Assembly (NCBI GenBank): GCA_030407085.1
Contig: CM059582.1
Location: 135,367,001-135,431,000, forward strand
Length of the DNA stretch: 64,000 nt
Origin: Trichopria drosophilae
Taxonomy: Eukaryota; Arthropoda; Insecta; Hymenoptera; Diapriidae
Reading direction: 5' to 3'
Under the pieces are notes generated by a model. It made no database searches. It was given only the letters and a program-made list of their open reading frames with translations, and had not been told where the DNA came from. Both the position numbers and the translations under genes were made by a program. This document shows positions 32,161 through 43,818 of this stretch, in pieces (positions within the stretch are counted from its first letter, which is position 1; each line of letters begins with the position of its first letter).

Positions 32161-32455
32161 ACTTCGGGAAACGGAAACTGGATCGACGTACGGCCGCATG
32201 TATCGACTCGTCGACCGGAACAGACCCGCGGCTGCACTTAATAGTAACGCTCCATGGAAAAGAGTACGTGGCGTTACTCGACACCGGGGCTGTCGAGTCT
32301 TACGTGAGCGGATACGTAGCCACAGAGTGCTATATATATATATATATAACAACGGGTACAGAAGCCTTACAGGCCCGTCATTACAACCGCGCAACTGGTA
32401 AATGGTGCCGGTATGGAATTACCGGGCATTCTCGATCTGGATCTAGAGCAATGGG
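32161..32455 (+). pseudogene. Ty3/gypsy aspartic protease, N-terminal part
   Basis: The frame gives LIVTLHGKEYVALLDTGAVE, with the DTGA active site of retroviral-type proteases. A (TA)n run at 32333-32348 disturbs the flap region. A frame-shifted RPVITTAQLVNGAGMELPG then follows. Protease cleaves the polyprotein. The domain is cut near 32455 by an unassigned insert. Confidence 0.75.
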
Positions 32456-33000
32456 GTCCGACATAGGATGGGTTAACCAACATCATCACACCCCTATGGT
32501 CCCTGACGCATTCCCCCCTCCGTCGAAAAAAAATAATAGCGCTCGTTGATGGGCCCAAAGGGAATGATGCGGAATACAATGCGGCTATGCAAAAAGCTGC
32601 ATCATAGCCTATCTTCCCAAATGGTCTACTCTCACCTCCACGTGTGCTTATTAAAGCCAGTGGGCCCTGGACTCTTAGCAACCTTGCTAGAGATTGGGTA
32701 ACCAACCCCAGTGGATGGCGAGGTAAGAGACAAACGAGAGAGGCATAACAACGGAGAGTAGGGCCAACCACCCTAATTAAATGCAGGTTACTACTCCCTT
32801 TATATGCGGTTACTAGAAATACAATGCACAGGGCTCCTGACCATCGGGCTGCGTCGGATGTGGTGGAACCGAAACCGATGTCCCGGGACGACGACCGGCA
32901 AATGTCCACGGACGATTTCAGTGGACGGAGTGTCTCAGAGAAGATCTCATGCGCTGCCGAGAGGAGTGCTCCCCGCAACAGAGAGGCTATATGGCGCGAA
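32456..33000. other. Unassigned GC-richer insert within the gypsy protease region
   Basis: It contains two similar stretches, GGGTTAACCAAC (about 32470) and GGGTAACCAACCCC (about 32696). No protein domain is evident. It could be a SINE or LINE tail. The boundaries are approximate, and the right one could lie as far as 33080. Confidence 0.35.
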
Positions 33001-33530
33001 TGCATAGTCGGTTTGCAGTAATGCACCCCGAACTATCAGTTCGCTTTTCTCAACAACATTCCAGAAATTATGTGGCCTATCTGAGGCGGATAGGTTTCGT
33101 TATTCCGAACTGGCAACGCACCCTTATGCATGACTGTGCCATTCTGCCCGGAATGGAGAGTGATTTTATATTCGGCATGGACCTGCTGAATCGTCTGGAC
33201 GTACAAATGTACGTTCCGGGAGACCTATCCAAGATTCCGAACCGGCTATCAGTTCGACGTTCGAAAATGAAATTAGAGCTCTGACACCTGTAACCACGTG
33301 CCGTAACACAGATACCTCGCAAGAATTTAGCGCGGATATTAGACTCTAGTATCTAGCCCGCTCTAGAAAATGGCACGCAGCATTTTAAGACATTCCTGTC
33401 TACCGAACTAGCCGAGTTTCAAGGCCTCTGTAGACCGACACACCGGGCAGAACATCGTATCCGTCTGAAACCTGGCACCGTGCCCTCCAAGCAGCGATAC
33501 CAGCCCAAGAAATGCACCAGCTGTCTTCAA
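33001..33530 (+). pseudogene. Ty3/gypsy protease C-terminus and start of RT
   Basis: CAILPGMESDFIFGMDLLNR is the second half of the retroviral-type protease (the 'GMDFL' region). After a stop and unaligned sequence, TFLSTELAEFQGLCR and RAEHRIRLKPGTVPSKQRY give the conserved lead into gypsy RT. The plus-strand RT stops near 33530, where a minus-strand RT segment begins. Confidence 0.7.
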
Positions 33531-33534
33531 TTTT

Positions 33535-33915
33535 TTAATCTTTAGGACATATTCTAAAAAATGCATATATGATTCTCTGCGGATTTCGTAATAATCCATC
33601 CATATAGGGCAGTTGATAGGCATCTATTTGCAAGCTCGCATTAACATTACGAAAATCTACATAAAATCTTAATGAGCCATCTTTCTTCTTTATTAGTACC
33701 GCTTGGCTAAACCAGCTACTCGCCGACGACTCAATAATTCCTGCAGATAACATTTCTTGTACCTGTTTATGCATAATTTCTTCCATCTTCGAGGAACCAT
33801 GATAATACTTCTGCTTTAATGTTTGCCTGCGGAATCGGTGTGTGGTTGTCCTAGAGATTCGCCATCGGAAGTGTCCGCGACCTCTCCTCCTCGCATCCGA
33901 TCTCTTTTCTCGCAC
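33535..33915 (-). pseudogene. Ty3/gypsy RT N-terminal fragment in inverted orientation
   Basis: On the minus strand: KMEEIMHKQVQEMLSAGIIE, SSWFSQAVLIKKKDGSLRF and YVDFRNVNASLQIDAYQLPY. These are the fingers of a gypsy RT, continuing the kind of sequence that ends on the plus strand at 33530. The two meet head to head. The simplest explanations are a local inversion or two different copies joined. Confidence 0.85.
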
Positions 33916-33929
33916 ACTTAGGGCAACTG

Positions 33930-35869
33930 TATGTAAATAATATCTCGCAAAACAACTGTTATAATTTTTCTAAATAAAAAACTTTTCCTACGTTAAAATC
34001 TCAGACTCCAAGGGTGGGATTACGCGCATTTGGGTTTAGCGTTTTGCGTACTTGAGCCAAATGCCAGTCTTGACAAGCGATATGCTTTGAAAATCGCATA
34101 TCTTTTGTCTGGAAATGACACTTTGAGGTTTCGAATCTCTCGACAGGTAGAAAGGTTATGATGCTGCGAAAATCAAAATTCGAACGATGCCGTAATGCAG
34201 TATTCTTCTAAACATTATGGAGTTGAATCATTGTAGGGGTCTAGATAATTGAATTCAATGATATTGTCATGTGCATACCCTCTAAAATACTAATTTGAAA
34301 AAATAATTGAGATTTTCGAAAATGTTTTATTAAAGTAAATTTTTTTAATTTGATTAATGAATTAGTATTACTTTACTCTTAATCAGTAGACGTCACTGAT
34401 AGTATTAGGAACCGACCTTTTACTCTTTCATCATTAGATTCTGACTAATGCATATTTTATGAGTAAATTGTATTATAATAATGTTTTCATACATTATTAT
34501 TGAAAAAAATATTTAACTTTGGACTTGATAAGAAATTGATATTGTAATACAGGATAATTTTAAGTTTAGGTTTGCCACATTTTGGAGTTCATACAGAATT
34601 TAAATATTTGACTTTAGTTGTTTTTTTCATTAATTCATATGATAGTGCAATGTCCGGCGTACTTGATATGGAATTAGCAAATCTTAACAATGTTTACAAT
34701 GAAGTGGAAGTTTGAAACATTGAGGGTCTAAGAATTTTTTTTTATGTTACAGTGTTGGGAAAAGTCTATTTTATAGATTGTTGACTTTTTTCTTTCGCAT
34801 TTTATTTGCAATTGCTTCGTAGAATACATTCAGACAAATGTTGAAGGATGTTTTTCATCCACTTGTATCGAAAACTACAATTACGCTTTTAAACAAGTAT
34901 TTACCTGTAGGTTGGCGAGCTTTTTTTAGTTCTGGAATTCTGATATATATTGTTTAATAAGAAATTTGACATATTCTTTAATAAGAAGTTTATGCCTTTT
35001 TGAATAAAAGTTTCTATGCAGAGGAACCCACTCTATAAATAAGAGGTTAAAACCGTAATTCACTCCTATAAGGTAGCAAATATGCCGGCGTTTTTTTAAT
35101 TATCGAATTATGTTGTTTTGCTCCCTAAGAATTGTATGGACGTTTTTCAAAACGTATAAGGGTACAAAACACTAAATCTTTTTTTTAACAACAAGCAAAA
35201 ATGGGCAGGTTTCTTTTTATCTTCGAATTATATTCTATCGCTCCTTAAAATGTTTATGTAATTGTCTCGATAAATTTGTATGGCGGAAAAGGGGGGGGGG
35301 TTCAATACATTTCTAAGGAAACACTGAATTTCGGTTTCAAGGTAGCTCTATAATTGCTCATCCGTTAACCTTAATTCTACATAAAATATTCAAATTAAAA
35401 AGAGACGAGGTATATTTTTTAAATTTTAAACTTCTTACTATTAAATAATTTTACATGACGTCCCAAAACAAACATCGATTAAGTACTGAGCGAAAAAAAT
35501 GGGAGAGTAAAAAAAATGTCTGAATCGTATCATTTTTAAGGTTTTTCTTAGTAACGAGCCCAACATTTTGAAAACATACGGTTTTACTTTAATTTTAATA
35601 TGTTAGGCTATAGTGATTGACGATTCGCAGTGAATATTCTGTCTAATATTCTCATATTTTATCTTCATCTCTTCACTTATGTAATGCATTATATATTTGA
35701 ATATTTTATTGTTTTAAGAAATTACTTCGTATTAGAAATATTTTTTGTCAATCTTTTAAATTCAATGAAAAATCAATCTATTGAATTATTATTTAACAAA
35801 AGCATCTTCATTGGTCTTTACAAATACTTCATACGGGTCAAAATTTTGAAATGTAATTACATTACATTA
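33930..35869. other. Unassigned AT-rich sequence
   Basis: About 1.9 kb with no coding signature. It includes a short G run near 35290. The 98-codon hydrophobic frame at 35630-35926 is very AT-rich, has no recognisable motif, and runs into the adjoining satellite. I do not treat it as a gene. Confidence 0.45.
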
Positions 35870-36388
35870 GATAGCATTCCCGAACGTAGGATATTGAACC
35901 TCTCTTCACCGCAGCTTATACCATAGGATGTTCAAAATCCTAATACCGACATTCTAAGGACGTAAAATTGATAAATATCACAATAGATAATTCATTTGAA
36001 AAGTGTAGAGAATATTCTAAGCATTCCCAAACATATGCTTTTTAATCTCTTTTCACTACTGCTGACAGAATGTTCAAAATCAATATATCGACTTTCTAAG
36101 GTCGTGAAATTGGAAAATATCACAATAGTCATTAATTTGAAAAACGTTATGAATATTCCAAGCATTCCCGAACGTTGGATATTAAATTTCTCTTCACTAC
36201 TGCTGATAGAATGTTCAAAATCATAATATCGAATTTCTATGGACGTGAAATCGCAAAATATCAAAGTAGATCATTTATTTGAAAAAGGTAATGATTATTC
36301 CAAGCATTCCCGAACGTTGGATAACAAGTCTGGCTTCACTATCGCCGGTAGAATGTTGAAAATCAATATATTGACTTTCTAAGGAAGT
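35870..36388. repeat. Diverged tandem repeat, ~145-bp period, 3.6 units
   Basis: Units share CATTCCCGAACGTTGG, TTCACTACTGCTGATAGAAT, GTTCAAAATCAATATATCG and TTTCTAAGGACGTGAAAT. The CATTCCC anchor falls near 35875, 36023, 36164 and 36306. It meets the 3' end of the minus-strand LINE at about 36388, so the array either truncated the LINE or expanded at its end. Confidence 0.8.
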
Positions 36389-37600
36389 AGGAAAGTAGGG
36401 AACAGGTTAGAGACATTAGGCGATTTAATAGATCCCATTACAATTTTATATACCACCAAAATATCTATATATTTATGAAGCGAATGCATTGTCTGAAATG
36501 CATAGGGCTATTAGTTTTGCTCGACAGATATCAAAATGAGAAAGATATCGAAAGGTATAAACATTTTCTCGTAACGTCGGACTTAGTGTGAGGAGACCAA
36601 ATAGGAGCTGCATATGTTAAATTTGGGAGAACTAGTGACTTATAGAGATTAATAATTGCAGATGTATCAGAAAAATTTTTTGTAGATCGCATTAAGAAAC
36701 CAAGCTGTCTAAAAGCTTTGCCTGCAATCAATTTCAAGTGACCAGAATAAGAACCGTGATTGTCAAAAGTAACCCCAAGGTCTTTAATTGTTGTAACGCT
36801 TCCTAGACCCATAATAGCATACTGGAAATCGATAAACGATCGTGACTTCGATAGATACATGACCTTACCCTTATTTATATTTAATTGCAGGCCATTGAGA
36901 TTACACCAATTTACTATATTTTCAAGATCACGTTGGATTTTACTATCGTCCATAGGTGATACAATTTTATTATATAATTTTAAATCATCCGCGTGATGTA
37001 AAAACTTAGAAGACGTGATAACGTCTTGCACATCGTTGATAAACAAATTAAAAAGTAGTGGACCCAAGTGGGACCCTTGGGGTACACCAGACGAAACATT
37101 CAAAAAGTGAGATGTATAACTTTTAATACGTACAGCCTGTGATCGACCAGTGAGATAGGAGTGTAGCCAATCAAGTAAAGTACCACCCAAACCGGCTAAT
37201 CCTAATCTATTCTAGTATACCGTGATCAACCGAATCGAACGCTTTCTAGAAATCTAAAAAAATTGCATCGACTTGAGTGGATTCGTCAACGCCTCAACCA
37301 TGAATGAATTAAAAATTAATAAATTGGATATCACAGATCTACCCTTTGTAAAACCGTGCTGCTGATCAATAATTTTGCTGAACATAAAATTCGACAATTT
37401 TGATGCAATAATGCGATCGAATAGTTTCTCTAAAACATTGAATACTGATATAGGACGGAATTTAGAATATCCTGTTTGTTACCGGATTTAAAAATCGGCG
37501 TGATAGAAGATATTTTCCACATTGATGGGAAAATACCTGACGAAAGAGAGGTGTTAAAAATCAGCAGCAGAGGTTCAGTTGACGCAGGAATACATTATTT
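36389..37600 (-). pseudogene. LINE ORF2 reverse transcriptase and C-terminus (HADD active site)
   Basis: Minus-strand motifs in order: SGIFPSMWKISSITPIFKSG (about 37530), QQHGFTKGRS, LGGTLLDWLHSYLTGRSQ, SSGVPQGSHLGPLLFNLFIN, SKFLHHADDLKLYN and VTTIKDLGVTFD, then NLTYAAPIWSP. After a frameshift, KYIDILVVYKIVMGSI is the usual Jockey-type C-terminal tail. The active-site box is HADD where YADD or FADD is normal. Whether this is a mutation or a family trait needs other copies. Confidence 0.85.
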
Positions 37601-39040
37601 TATAAAAATCGGCGGTATCATATCTGGTCCACAACTTAATTCACATTTTAAATGATTCGAAGCGCAAATAATATCCTCCTTGGTGATGACTAAGTTGACT
37701 GGAAAAGGATCGATATCATTAGTTACAGAAGCATTGGAGCTAGTGGTATGAATTAAGCTAAAATTCGTAGTAAATAAATTGGCAATATCTACACCGCTAT
37801 CGGCATAAGTCCCACCAAGGAACATGTTACTTGGAAGTTCATTGTATTTACGCAGGTTGTTAATATATGCCCAAAACGACTTGATATTCGTACTGAAATA
37901 TAATTCAACCTTCTTAATATATTGCAGATAAAGATCACGGGAAGAATGAATACATCGCGCACGAAGTTGTTTAAGAGTTATGTAATCATTAAGAAGGTTA
38001 GATTCTTTCCACGTCTTGTGCGCAGCTTTTTTGGCGTTAATCAATTGATTTATTCCGATGTGTACCACCGCGGACGAGTAATATTGGAAAAAGATTTCTA
38101 TGAAACGTGATTATGTATAACATCAGTTAAAGCAGAATTAAATGTAGACGCCATATTATTTACATCTGAATCAGACAAAATTTCACGTCAGTTTACATTA
38201 AACAAAATATCATTTAAAACATTGTAATTTGCGTTAAGAAAATCAAAAGTCTTATCATTGAAAGATAATGATGACGGCACTGACAGATCAAGACTGAATA
38301 CACAGTAGTAACATGATGCATGTCGGTTTGTAAAATGGAATCTTCTTCTGTAGAGCAATGCAAGGACGTATATGAAGAAAAGAGCAAATCGAGTGTATAC
38401 CCTTTAGACGGTAATGGTGCTATGTGTTGCTTTAAATTTAGCGTTGAGAAGGTGGTGTGTGAAACTGCCGCATTATCCATTATATTGGGTTGCACGTATC
38501 CATTTCTGTGGTAATTAAGAGTATCGGCAATGTAGCTTCAAATAATATTAGGCAAGTTGAAATCGCCAAAAATCATCTATTCGCAGTTTGTGAATTTGTC
38601 GGCCAAAGTATTCAGTAATTGCGCATATTCGTGATATACTGAGTTGGAAGATGCGGGTGAAAAGTAGGAGACAGTAAAGATCCTGACCGCATCCTGATAA
38701 AAATATGTTAAGAAGTTGGGTGAACATACTGTGCATCACAAGGGGTGGCTGCAATATGTTTTTTGATGGCAATAAGAACTCCACCACCTCTTTTCGAATT
38801 CGATAGCTCGTAGACGCGATCGCTACGGTAGATATTATAATTATCCAATCCCAGTTCAGCGTCGGAAATGGAGTCGTTTAACCAAGTTTCTGTAAAGGCT
38901 ACGATGTCTGGAGTGTTAATGAGCGTATTAATCGAAACATGTAATTGCGCTAATACAGTTCTGAGACCCCGGGTATTTTGGTAAAGACATGTTAATCTGG
39001 ACTCTGCTGAGAAGCTAACTGGTTGTGCCTTCGAATTTTA
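37601..39040 (-). pseudogene. LINE ORF2 endonuclease and linker
   Basis: The endonuclease reads, in broken frames, from INTPDIVAFTETWLND (catalytic Glu) through YNIYRSDRVYEL and SKRGGGVLIAIKKH. The later motifs are poorly preserved. The linker frame at 38068-37595 is open (TWKESNLLNDYITLKQLRAR, FWAYINNLRKYNELPS) and ends at ELSCGPDMIPPIFIK, the entry to RT. The domain nicks target DNA. Confidence 0.75.
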
Positions 39041-39043
39041 CAG

Positions 39044-40206
39044 TCATTGCTCTGACCGAAGTGAAATTAGATCATTCTCAGTAGTGATGCAGTAAGTATG
39101 CTCACCGTTAGTAGTTTTTAAGAATATTTTGTGACCTCTTCTTTGCAGTTTAAGCCCATGGTCACGGGCATAAGTTTTGGGTTTTCCAAGTAGGTTGCAT
39201 ATAGAAGGTGGTAAATAGTCATTAATAAATATCTCGTTGCCCGGCCAACTAGCATTAATTTCATTGGGCTTTAATGTACTTTTTAAGCGCCGTTCTCTAA
39301 TTAAATCATCGCGAGCGTTCGCTCGAGCGAAACGGACAAACATATTTCCAGACCGTGCCGAGCAAAAGATGGACCGACTTCAATGGGCATGCCAAAAGTG
39401 ATCTTAGTCGAAATAATACTGGTGGTAGCAGCGACTGGCATTTTATTTACACGCCCCAGATCTTCGGGCGCTGTGGGGACACCAACCAATTCACACGCGT
39501 GTAACACCATAGCTGGAAGATCTTCTCTGTTAGTATATGGGACACCTGAAATGACTACGTCACTATTATGACAATGGTGTTCAACTTCTGCCAGATGATT
39601 CTTTTTCCGCTTATCCGAATAGGATGATGTTTTTTTCTCTAAGAACTGAGACCTCTTGTTCCAGAGAAACAATTTTCGAATTTTGATCAGAAACTAAAGA
39701 ATATAGTTTATATCAGCTTTAGTGATCAAGGCACTACAATGTTGTTCCGTGGATAACTTAAAAGTATTGAGGTCACTCTGAATTATATCCAATGTATCCA
39801 ACTTGGCCATTTTGCTATTTAAAAACGCCAGTTGATTTGCAATTGTGGCGAGAGTAACCCCATCCACTTCTTCGGATGTATTGCCAGAATTTTTAGCTCG
39901 GGGACGTTTAGAGGAAGTTGATGCAGCAGGCCGTCCTCCAGAACGCTTTTTCGATTTGGAGTTGCAATCATCAAAATCAATTAGATCGCAGCAGCAGAAA
40001 ATACCATCATGATTCAGAAAATTTTCCGTGATGCACGATTCGTGAACGACGTTACCACAATTGTTGCACGATACACTACGTTGACCGCCGACCGAAACTT
40101 GACAAATTGCACAATTTTCGTTATCCTTTAAATTTACTAAATCGCGATCTCTATAGTTTCTGCTACCGCGGTATCCACTTGTGTTTTTGGAGGTGTCTTA
40201 AACATG
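39044..40206 (-). pseudogene. LINE ORF1 with PHD-like finger and RRM-like domain
   Basis: An ATG at 40206 starts MFKTPPKTQ and hits a stop; a +1 shift enters the main frame. The zinc finger reads CAICQVSVGG, SCNNCGNVVHESC, IFCCC. A basic segment (KKRSGGRPAASTSSKRPR) and a coiled coil follow. The RRM-like part, SDVVISGVPYTNREDL, begins near 39565. The C-terminal domain (39343-39044) is open and ends with RGHKIFLKTTNGEH. ORF1 would bind and package the LINE RNA. Domain order is as in CR1/Jockey elements with PHD-type ORF1. Confidence 0.75.
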
Positions 40207-40775
40207 TTGAGAAATATTGGATTTGTAGCGGCATACAATTTTAATTTAATTTTCCGAATATCTTAAGACTAATAGAACACAGAATAACGGTAAAATTAAA
40301 TACGGATGAAATAAATAAACTCTAATAAAAGCGCGGACCAGGAAGACAGACCGCGCAATAAGGCCTGTTATGGTCAATAGGATGCACTTAATCGCAAAAC
40401 GGAAAGCGAGATTAAGTGAACTGAGAAAGTGAAAAAGCATGCTTGAAATAGAGTTACGGATCCACGACGATCGTAACTAAGTAAATAAGTCATTCCGAAA
40501 CAAATTCGCCGAATAGAAAAAGAACACGGGAAGTTTCTGTACAAAACGGCACGGAACAGAAACCCTCCAAGAGAGAAAAAATCAACATAGATTCTGCGAA
40601 ATAATAAACGCTATTATTTCGCAAGGATAAAGTACGAGGGAAATCGGGGACGAAGCCGTTGTAGCAAAAGAAATTCGCGTGCAACTATCGGATTTACCAA
40701 AAAGTGCGGGAAAACGGAGTAACGAGGAAACAGCGTCGCCGAACGGCTTTCGCGGCGGCAATCCTCTGTGTCCTG
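40207..40775. other. Unassigned sequence, possibly LINE 5' leader
   Basis: Sequence upstream (on the minus strand) of the LINE ORF1 start. Overlapping short open frames on both strands have no known domain. Composition shifts to GC-rich beyond 40740. Confidence 0.3.
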
Positions 40776-40875
40776 ATTGGCGCAGCGCTCGCAGGTGCGC
40801 AACGCGCTGATTGGCGCGGCGCCGCGCTAGAACAAAGTAGATATACCGGGGTCTCGCGACACTCAAGTCAGTCCT
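40776..40875 (+). promoter_or_regulatory. Possible RNA polymerase II promoter (CCAAT, TATA, initiator)
   Basis: Two GATTGGCGC motifs (about 40776 and 40809; ATTGG is an inverted CCAAT box) lie in a GC-rich block. An ATATA element at 40841-40845 is followed by TCAGT at 40868-40872. If the A at 40870 is the start site, TATA lies at -29 to -25, the normal spacing, and TCAGT is the arthropod initiator form. No gene downstream is identified; it could be part of an LTR. Confidence 0.35.
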
Positions 40876-41089
40876 TCCGGAGCATCCTAGAAGCAACAAC
40901 AAGAAGATACGACGCGTAAACCCCTGTACAAGGAGCCCGACCGCATCAGAGAGAGCAGCTCACAAGAAATACGCCGAGGACGCCGAAGTACCAGAGGTCC
41001 GCAGGAACTGTAAAGCTGCTACGCCCGCAGAAGAAACCCAGGGTTGCAGATCCGAGCTTTGCGGCACCGTTGGAAGAATCTCCTCGACC

Positions 41090-41105
41090 AGCCCTTTTCA
41101 GGGCT
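41090..41105 (+). terminator. Histone-like 3' stem-loop sequence
   Basis: AGCCCTTTTCAGGGCT forms a six-pair stem with a TTTC loop, close to the metazoan histone mRNA 3' stem-loop in size and loop. The outer base pair is A-T instead of the usual G-C. No histone coding sequence lies upstream, so it may be chance or part of an LTR or non-coding transcript. Confidence 0.25.
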
Positions 41106-41399
41106 TACTACGGAGGGCTAAAATATTCGTATGCTGTAGGGAACCGAAAGTAACTCTGCTAGAGATTATTACCGGTAACCTCATAATAGGGACCCAGAGC
41201 TGTTCTGCTAGAACTAAGCCTGGTCTGCCGAAAGAGGAGCTCTCTGATATGGGCCCGCAACTATAAGACGAACAAGATGAAGGAGCAACGCAAAGAACTA
41301 AGACGGAAGACACGCGATAGAAGGAGATTGAACGTACACACTGACACTTAACACAATTGTATTAGTGTTAAGGCAATAGTAATAAATTAGATTTTACCT

Positions 41400-42300
41400 A
41401 CTCTCTGCATTCTCCATGACTCTACCTTTACCCTTGAGGAACTAAACTCGCAAGCGCCTAAACTTTTAAAGATTAAACAATGTCTGCAAAAACCAACACT
41501 TTCGACGATCCAAAAGTCCACGGGTCAAAATGCGGGTGATAATGTTTTTAGATTTAAAATCAAACACAATGCGACACAAATATATAAACACTCAATAGTA
41601 AGCATCGAAAACTTCGAACAAAAAAATAAAAAGTTAAGTTTACGTACTATATGGTCAGCAATAACGACGATTGAGGAAGTCATACAATAATAACATTATA
41701 ATATAATAGTATAAAAATATAAATATAAAATCGGTCCAAAATTTTGATAAAAACGTCTTTAAAAGGGCCGAAGATAATAACATAAATTTCACTTTAATAT
41801 TCGTAATATCTAACATACACAAACACTCGAACGCTAAGGACTGAGAACTTCAAAAGAAAAACTTGTACGTATACAGTCCGGAATAACGACGATTTTGAAA
41901 TTCGATAATAATAAACATGTAATAAAAATATAATCCGACTAAAAATTTAGATAAAAGTCTTCTTAAAAGGCCAGTATGCAATAAAATAATTACACTTTAT
42001 AACACACCACACAACACTGAAAAATAGCAATGTATATATATCCAATCCGATAATAATATGAGTATGATAAAAATATAATCGGACTAAAAATTATACTTAA
42101 ATAAATAATGAAATAAATAAATATCCATTCTAGCAACGGCCCTCTGCAGCAATTCAGGAGAGTACGCCTGGCAGTTCAACGGAAAGGGAGTTTTAGTGAG
42201 AAGTTTAAACATGAAAGCTTGAATAGCGATTATTATAAAAGAAAGGTTTAATAAAAAATATTGTATACTTTTCGACGATCTTTTATTATTACATGGTCGT
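41400..42300. repeat. AT-rich region with diverged direct repeats
   Basis: Similar blocks recur at about 41620-41760, 41850-41960 and 42050-42090. Shared sequence includes ATAACGACGATT, TAAAAATATAATC and CGGACTAAAAATT. Spacing is irregular, so this is a decayed repeat rather than a regular satellite. Confidence 0.4.
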
Positions 42301-42309
42301 ATATTTCGT

Positions 42310-42666
42310 TTACATGTCAAATTCATTGTCTTCATTTTCAGCTATTAAACTGGCATCAGTAAAATCATCATATTCGCATTTCTCGGTGCTCTTCTGGATA
42401 TCCTTCAATAAAAACAGAATGTCACTGTCGTCATCGACCTCTTTTTCCTCATCTGCATTGAAATGAGGTACATTAGTGCAGTTGTCAGTGCAGTTGGAAC
42501 AAAAATTTGAGCAATACAGATCGTTTTTTCTGCATTTGCAGTGTTTTCTGTGCTGAAAGATATACTTCCTCAAAACTTGAAGAAAATTACGTTTGTTGCC
42601 ACTTTCACTACAAATTACACGGATCCAAGAGATAATTTTCGCCATACAGGATTCGGATTCAAACAC
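42310..42666 (-). pseudogene. Cysteine-rich C-terminal fragment of a repeated insect protein family
   Basis: The translation has a segment FLQVLRKYIFQHRK followed by CKCRKNDLYCSNFCSNCTDN and an acidic tail. The CxCRKN...C...C.NC.DNC array resembles the C-terminus of the 'HAFTGC' family protein at 46868-48281 (CKCKSGCGGNCRCRKTGLFC). I infer that this is the last part of another copy. The start is not a natural initiator. The Cys array probably binds zinc. Confidence 0.5.
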
Positions 42667-42669
42667 CCC

Positions 42670-43815
42670 AAATTAACTAAAATTAGCTCATTTCATTTCT
42701 GTACTATTAAATAGTCTCAATTTTGTTGATCAGTGCAATCGATCACGATCGATCAATCCCATTATATCTGAACTAAGTGGACGTATAACCAGTTACATTT
42801 GGGAACTTCAGTATGAAGGACCCATAGCAGCGAGAAATTGTCGTTTTTTGGCATACATACAACATTATTGATGGAATTGGCTCATTTGCGCGAAAAATGT
42901 GGTTCATTGGCATCTCTCAGCATAAAAATAAACTCAATAGAAAAAGTTCTCAAAGTTCCGAATTGACGGTGTAAAAAAAATGAAATATCTTTAAAAAATC
43001 TCATTCTGTCATGTTTTTCCCAATAAGGTAGTTTTTATTTAACAACATATGCAGTAAAATATCCCGTTGACGCCATCATATTGTAAGATACTGAAAAATG
43101 TTTATTTTTTCGTGGTTATTGGTGTCATTGAATTACATTTTGATAATTCCGACAATATTTCTAAATAAATGCAAAAAAAGGCTGCTATGTATTCGCCATA
43201 GAATCCGTCCATAAATTAAATTTAATTAAAGAATCAACGGATTACAAATTCACTTTATTAATTTATTTAGAAAAATTTAGAATAACATTTTATTACGTTC
43301 ATAAATTACTTAACCCTATGAGGGGGGGGGGGGGGTATATATAGGTTTATACGACCAAATGGTCCCCTAGATCCAGAGGGACAGCTTAATCGTGACTGAT
43401 TATCGATAGAGAGTATTTTTCAACTTCAAGTCACCGTATTAAAATAACGACGCCCTTAAAAAGAAAACTATATCCAAATTTAAAAGAGCATACCTAAAAA
43501 TAGTACAATAGTGTGCGGACGATAAAATATTTGATCATTTAGGGTAATAATTATGAACCTGAAAATGGAGTAACATTCATGGCCGTTTGGGCGAAAACGG
43601 GCTAAGCGGCAATTTATGATACCTAAATAATCAATTGTATTTCGTGCCTCTTCCTTGACGATCAGTACGTAGTACTTCCCTTATACGTTTTGTTGCCACA
43701 AAGTTTAAAGATAAAAGAATGTGCTCTCTTCTGTTCGGCATCACTCAACTGTCATCCAACTGTCATTCTTTAACCTTGTGCAAGTTAGGCCACATCGTCG
43801 AAATAATTTTAACTC
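42670..43815. other. Unassigned AT-rich sequence with a poly-G run
   Basis: A 14-base G run lies at 43322-43335, just after TTAACCCTATGA (43311-43321). This may be a single degenerate end of a TTAA element, but no matching right end was found. No coding signature. Confidence 0.4.
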
Positions 43816-43818
43816 AAA

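Larger units (their letters stand above)
36389..40206 (-). mobile_element. Jockey-like LINE with ORF1 and ORF2 (degenerate)
   Basis: On the minus strand the order is ORF1 (PHD-like finger, linker, RRM-like domain), endonuclease, linker, RT and C-terminal tail, about 3.8 kb. The 5' leader may extend beyond 40206. The 3' end is cut by the tandem array at 36388. Numerous frameshifts and stops make it inactive. Confidence 0.85.

Noticed and set aside
31662..32401. Minus-strand frames of 191 and 229 codons
   Set aside because: They are antisense shadows of the gypsy gag, in GC-richer sequence with few stops.
35630..35926. 98-codon hydrophobic frame as a membrane protein gene
   Set aside because: Very AT-rich Phe/Ile/Leu/Asn composition that merges into a satellite.
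40582..40919. Basic or hydrophobic short frames on both strands
   Set aside because: GC-rich promoter-like sequence with no domain.
43310..43340. TTAACCCTATGA followed by poly-G as a TTAA-element end
   Set aside because: No matching inverted end was found, so an element cannot be delimited.
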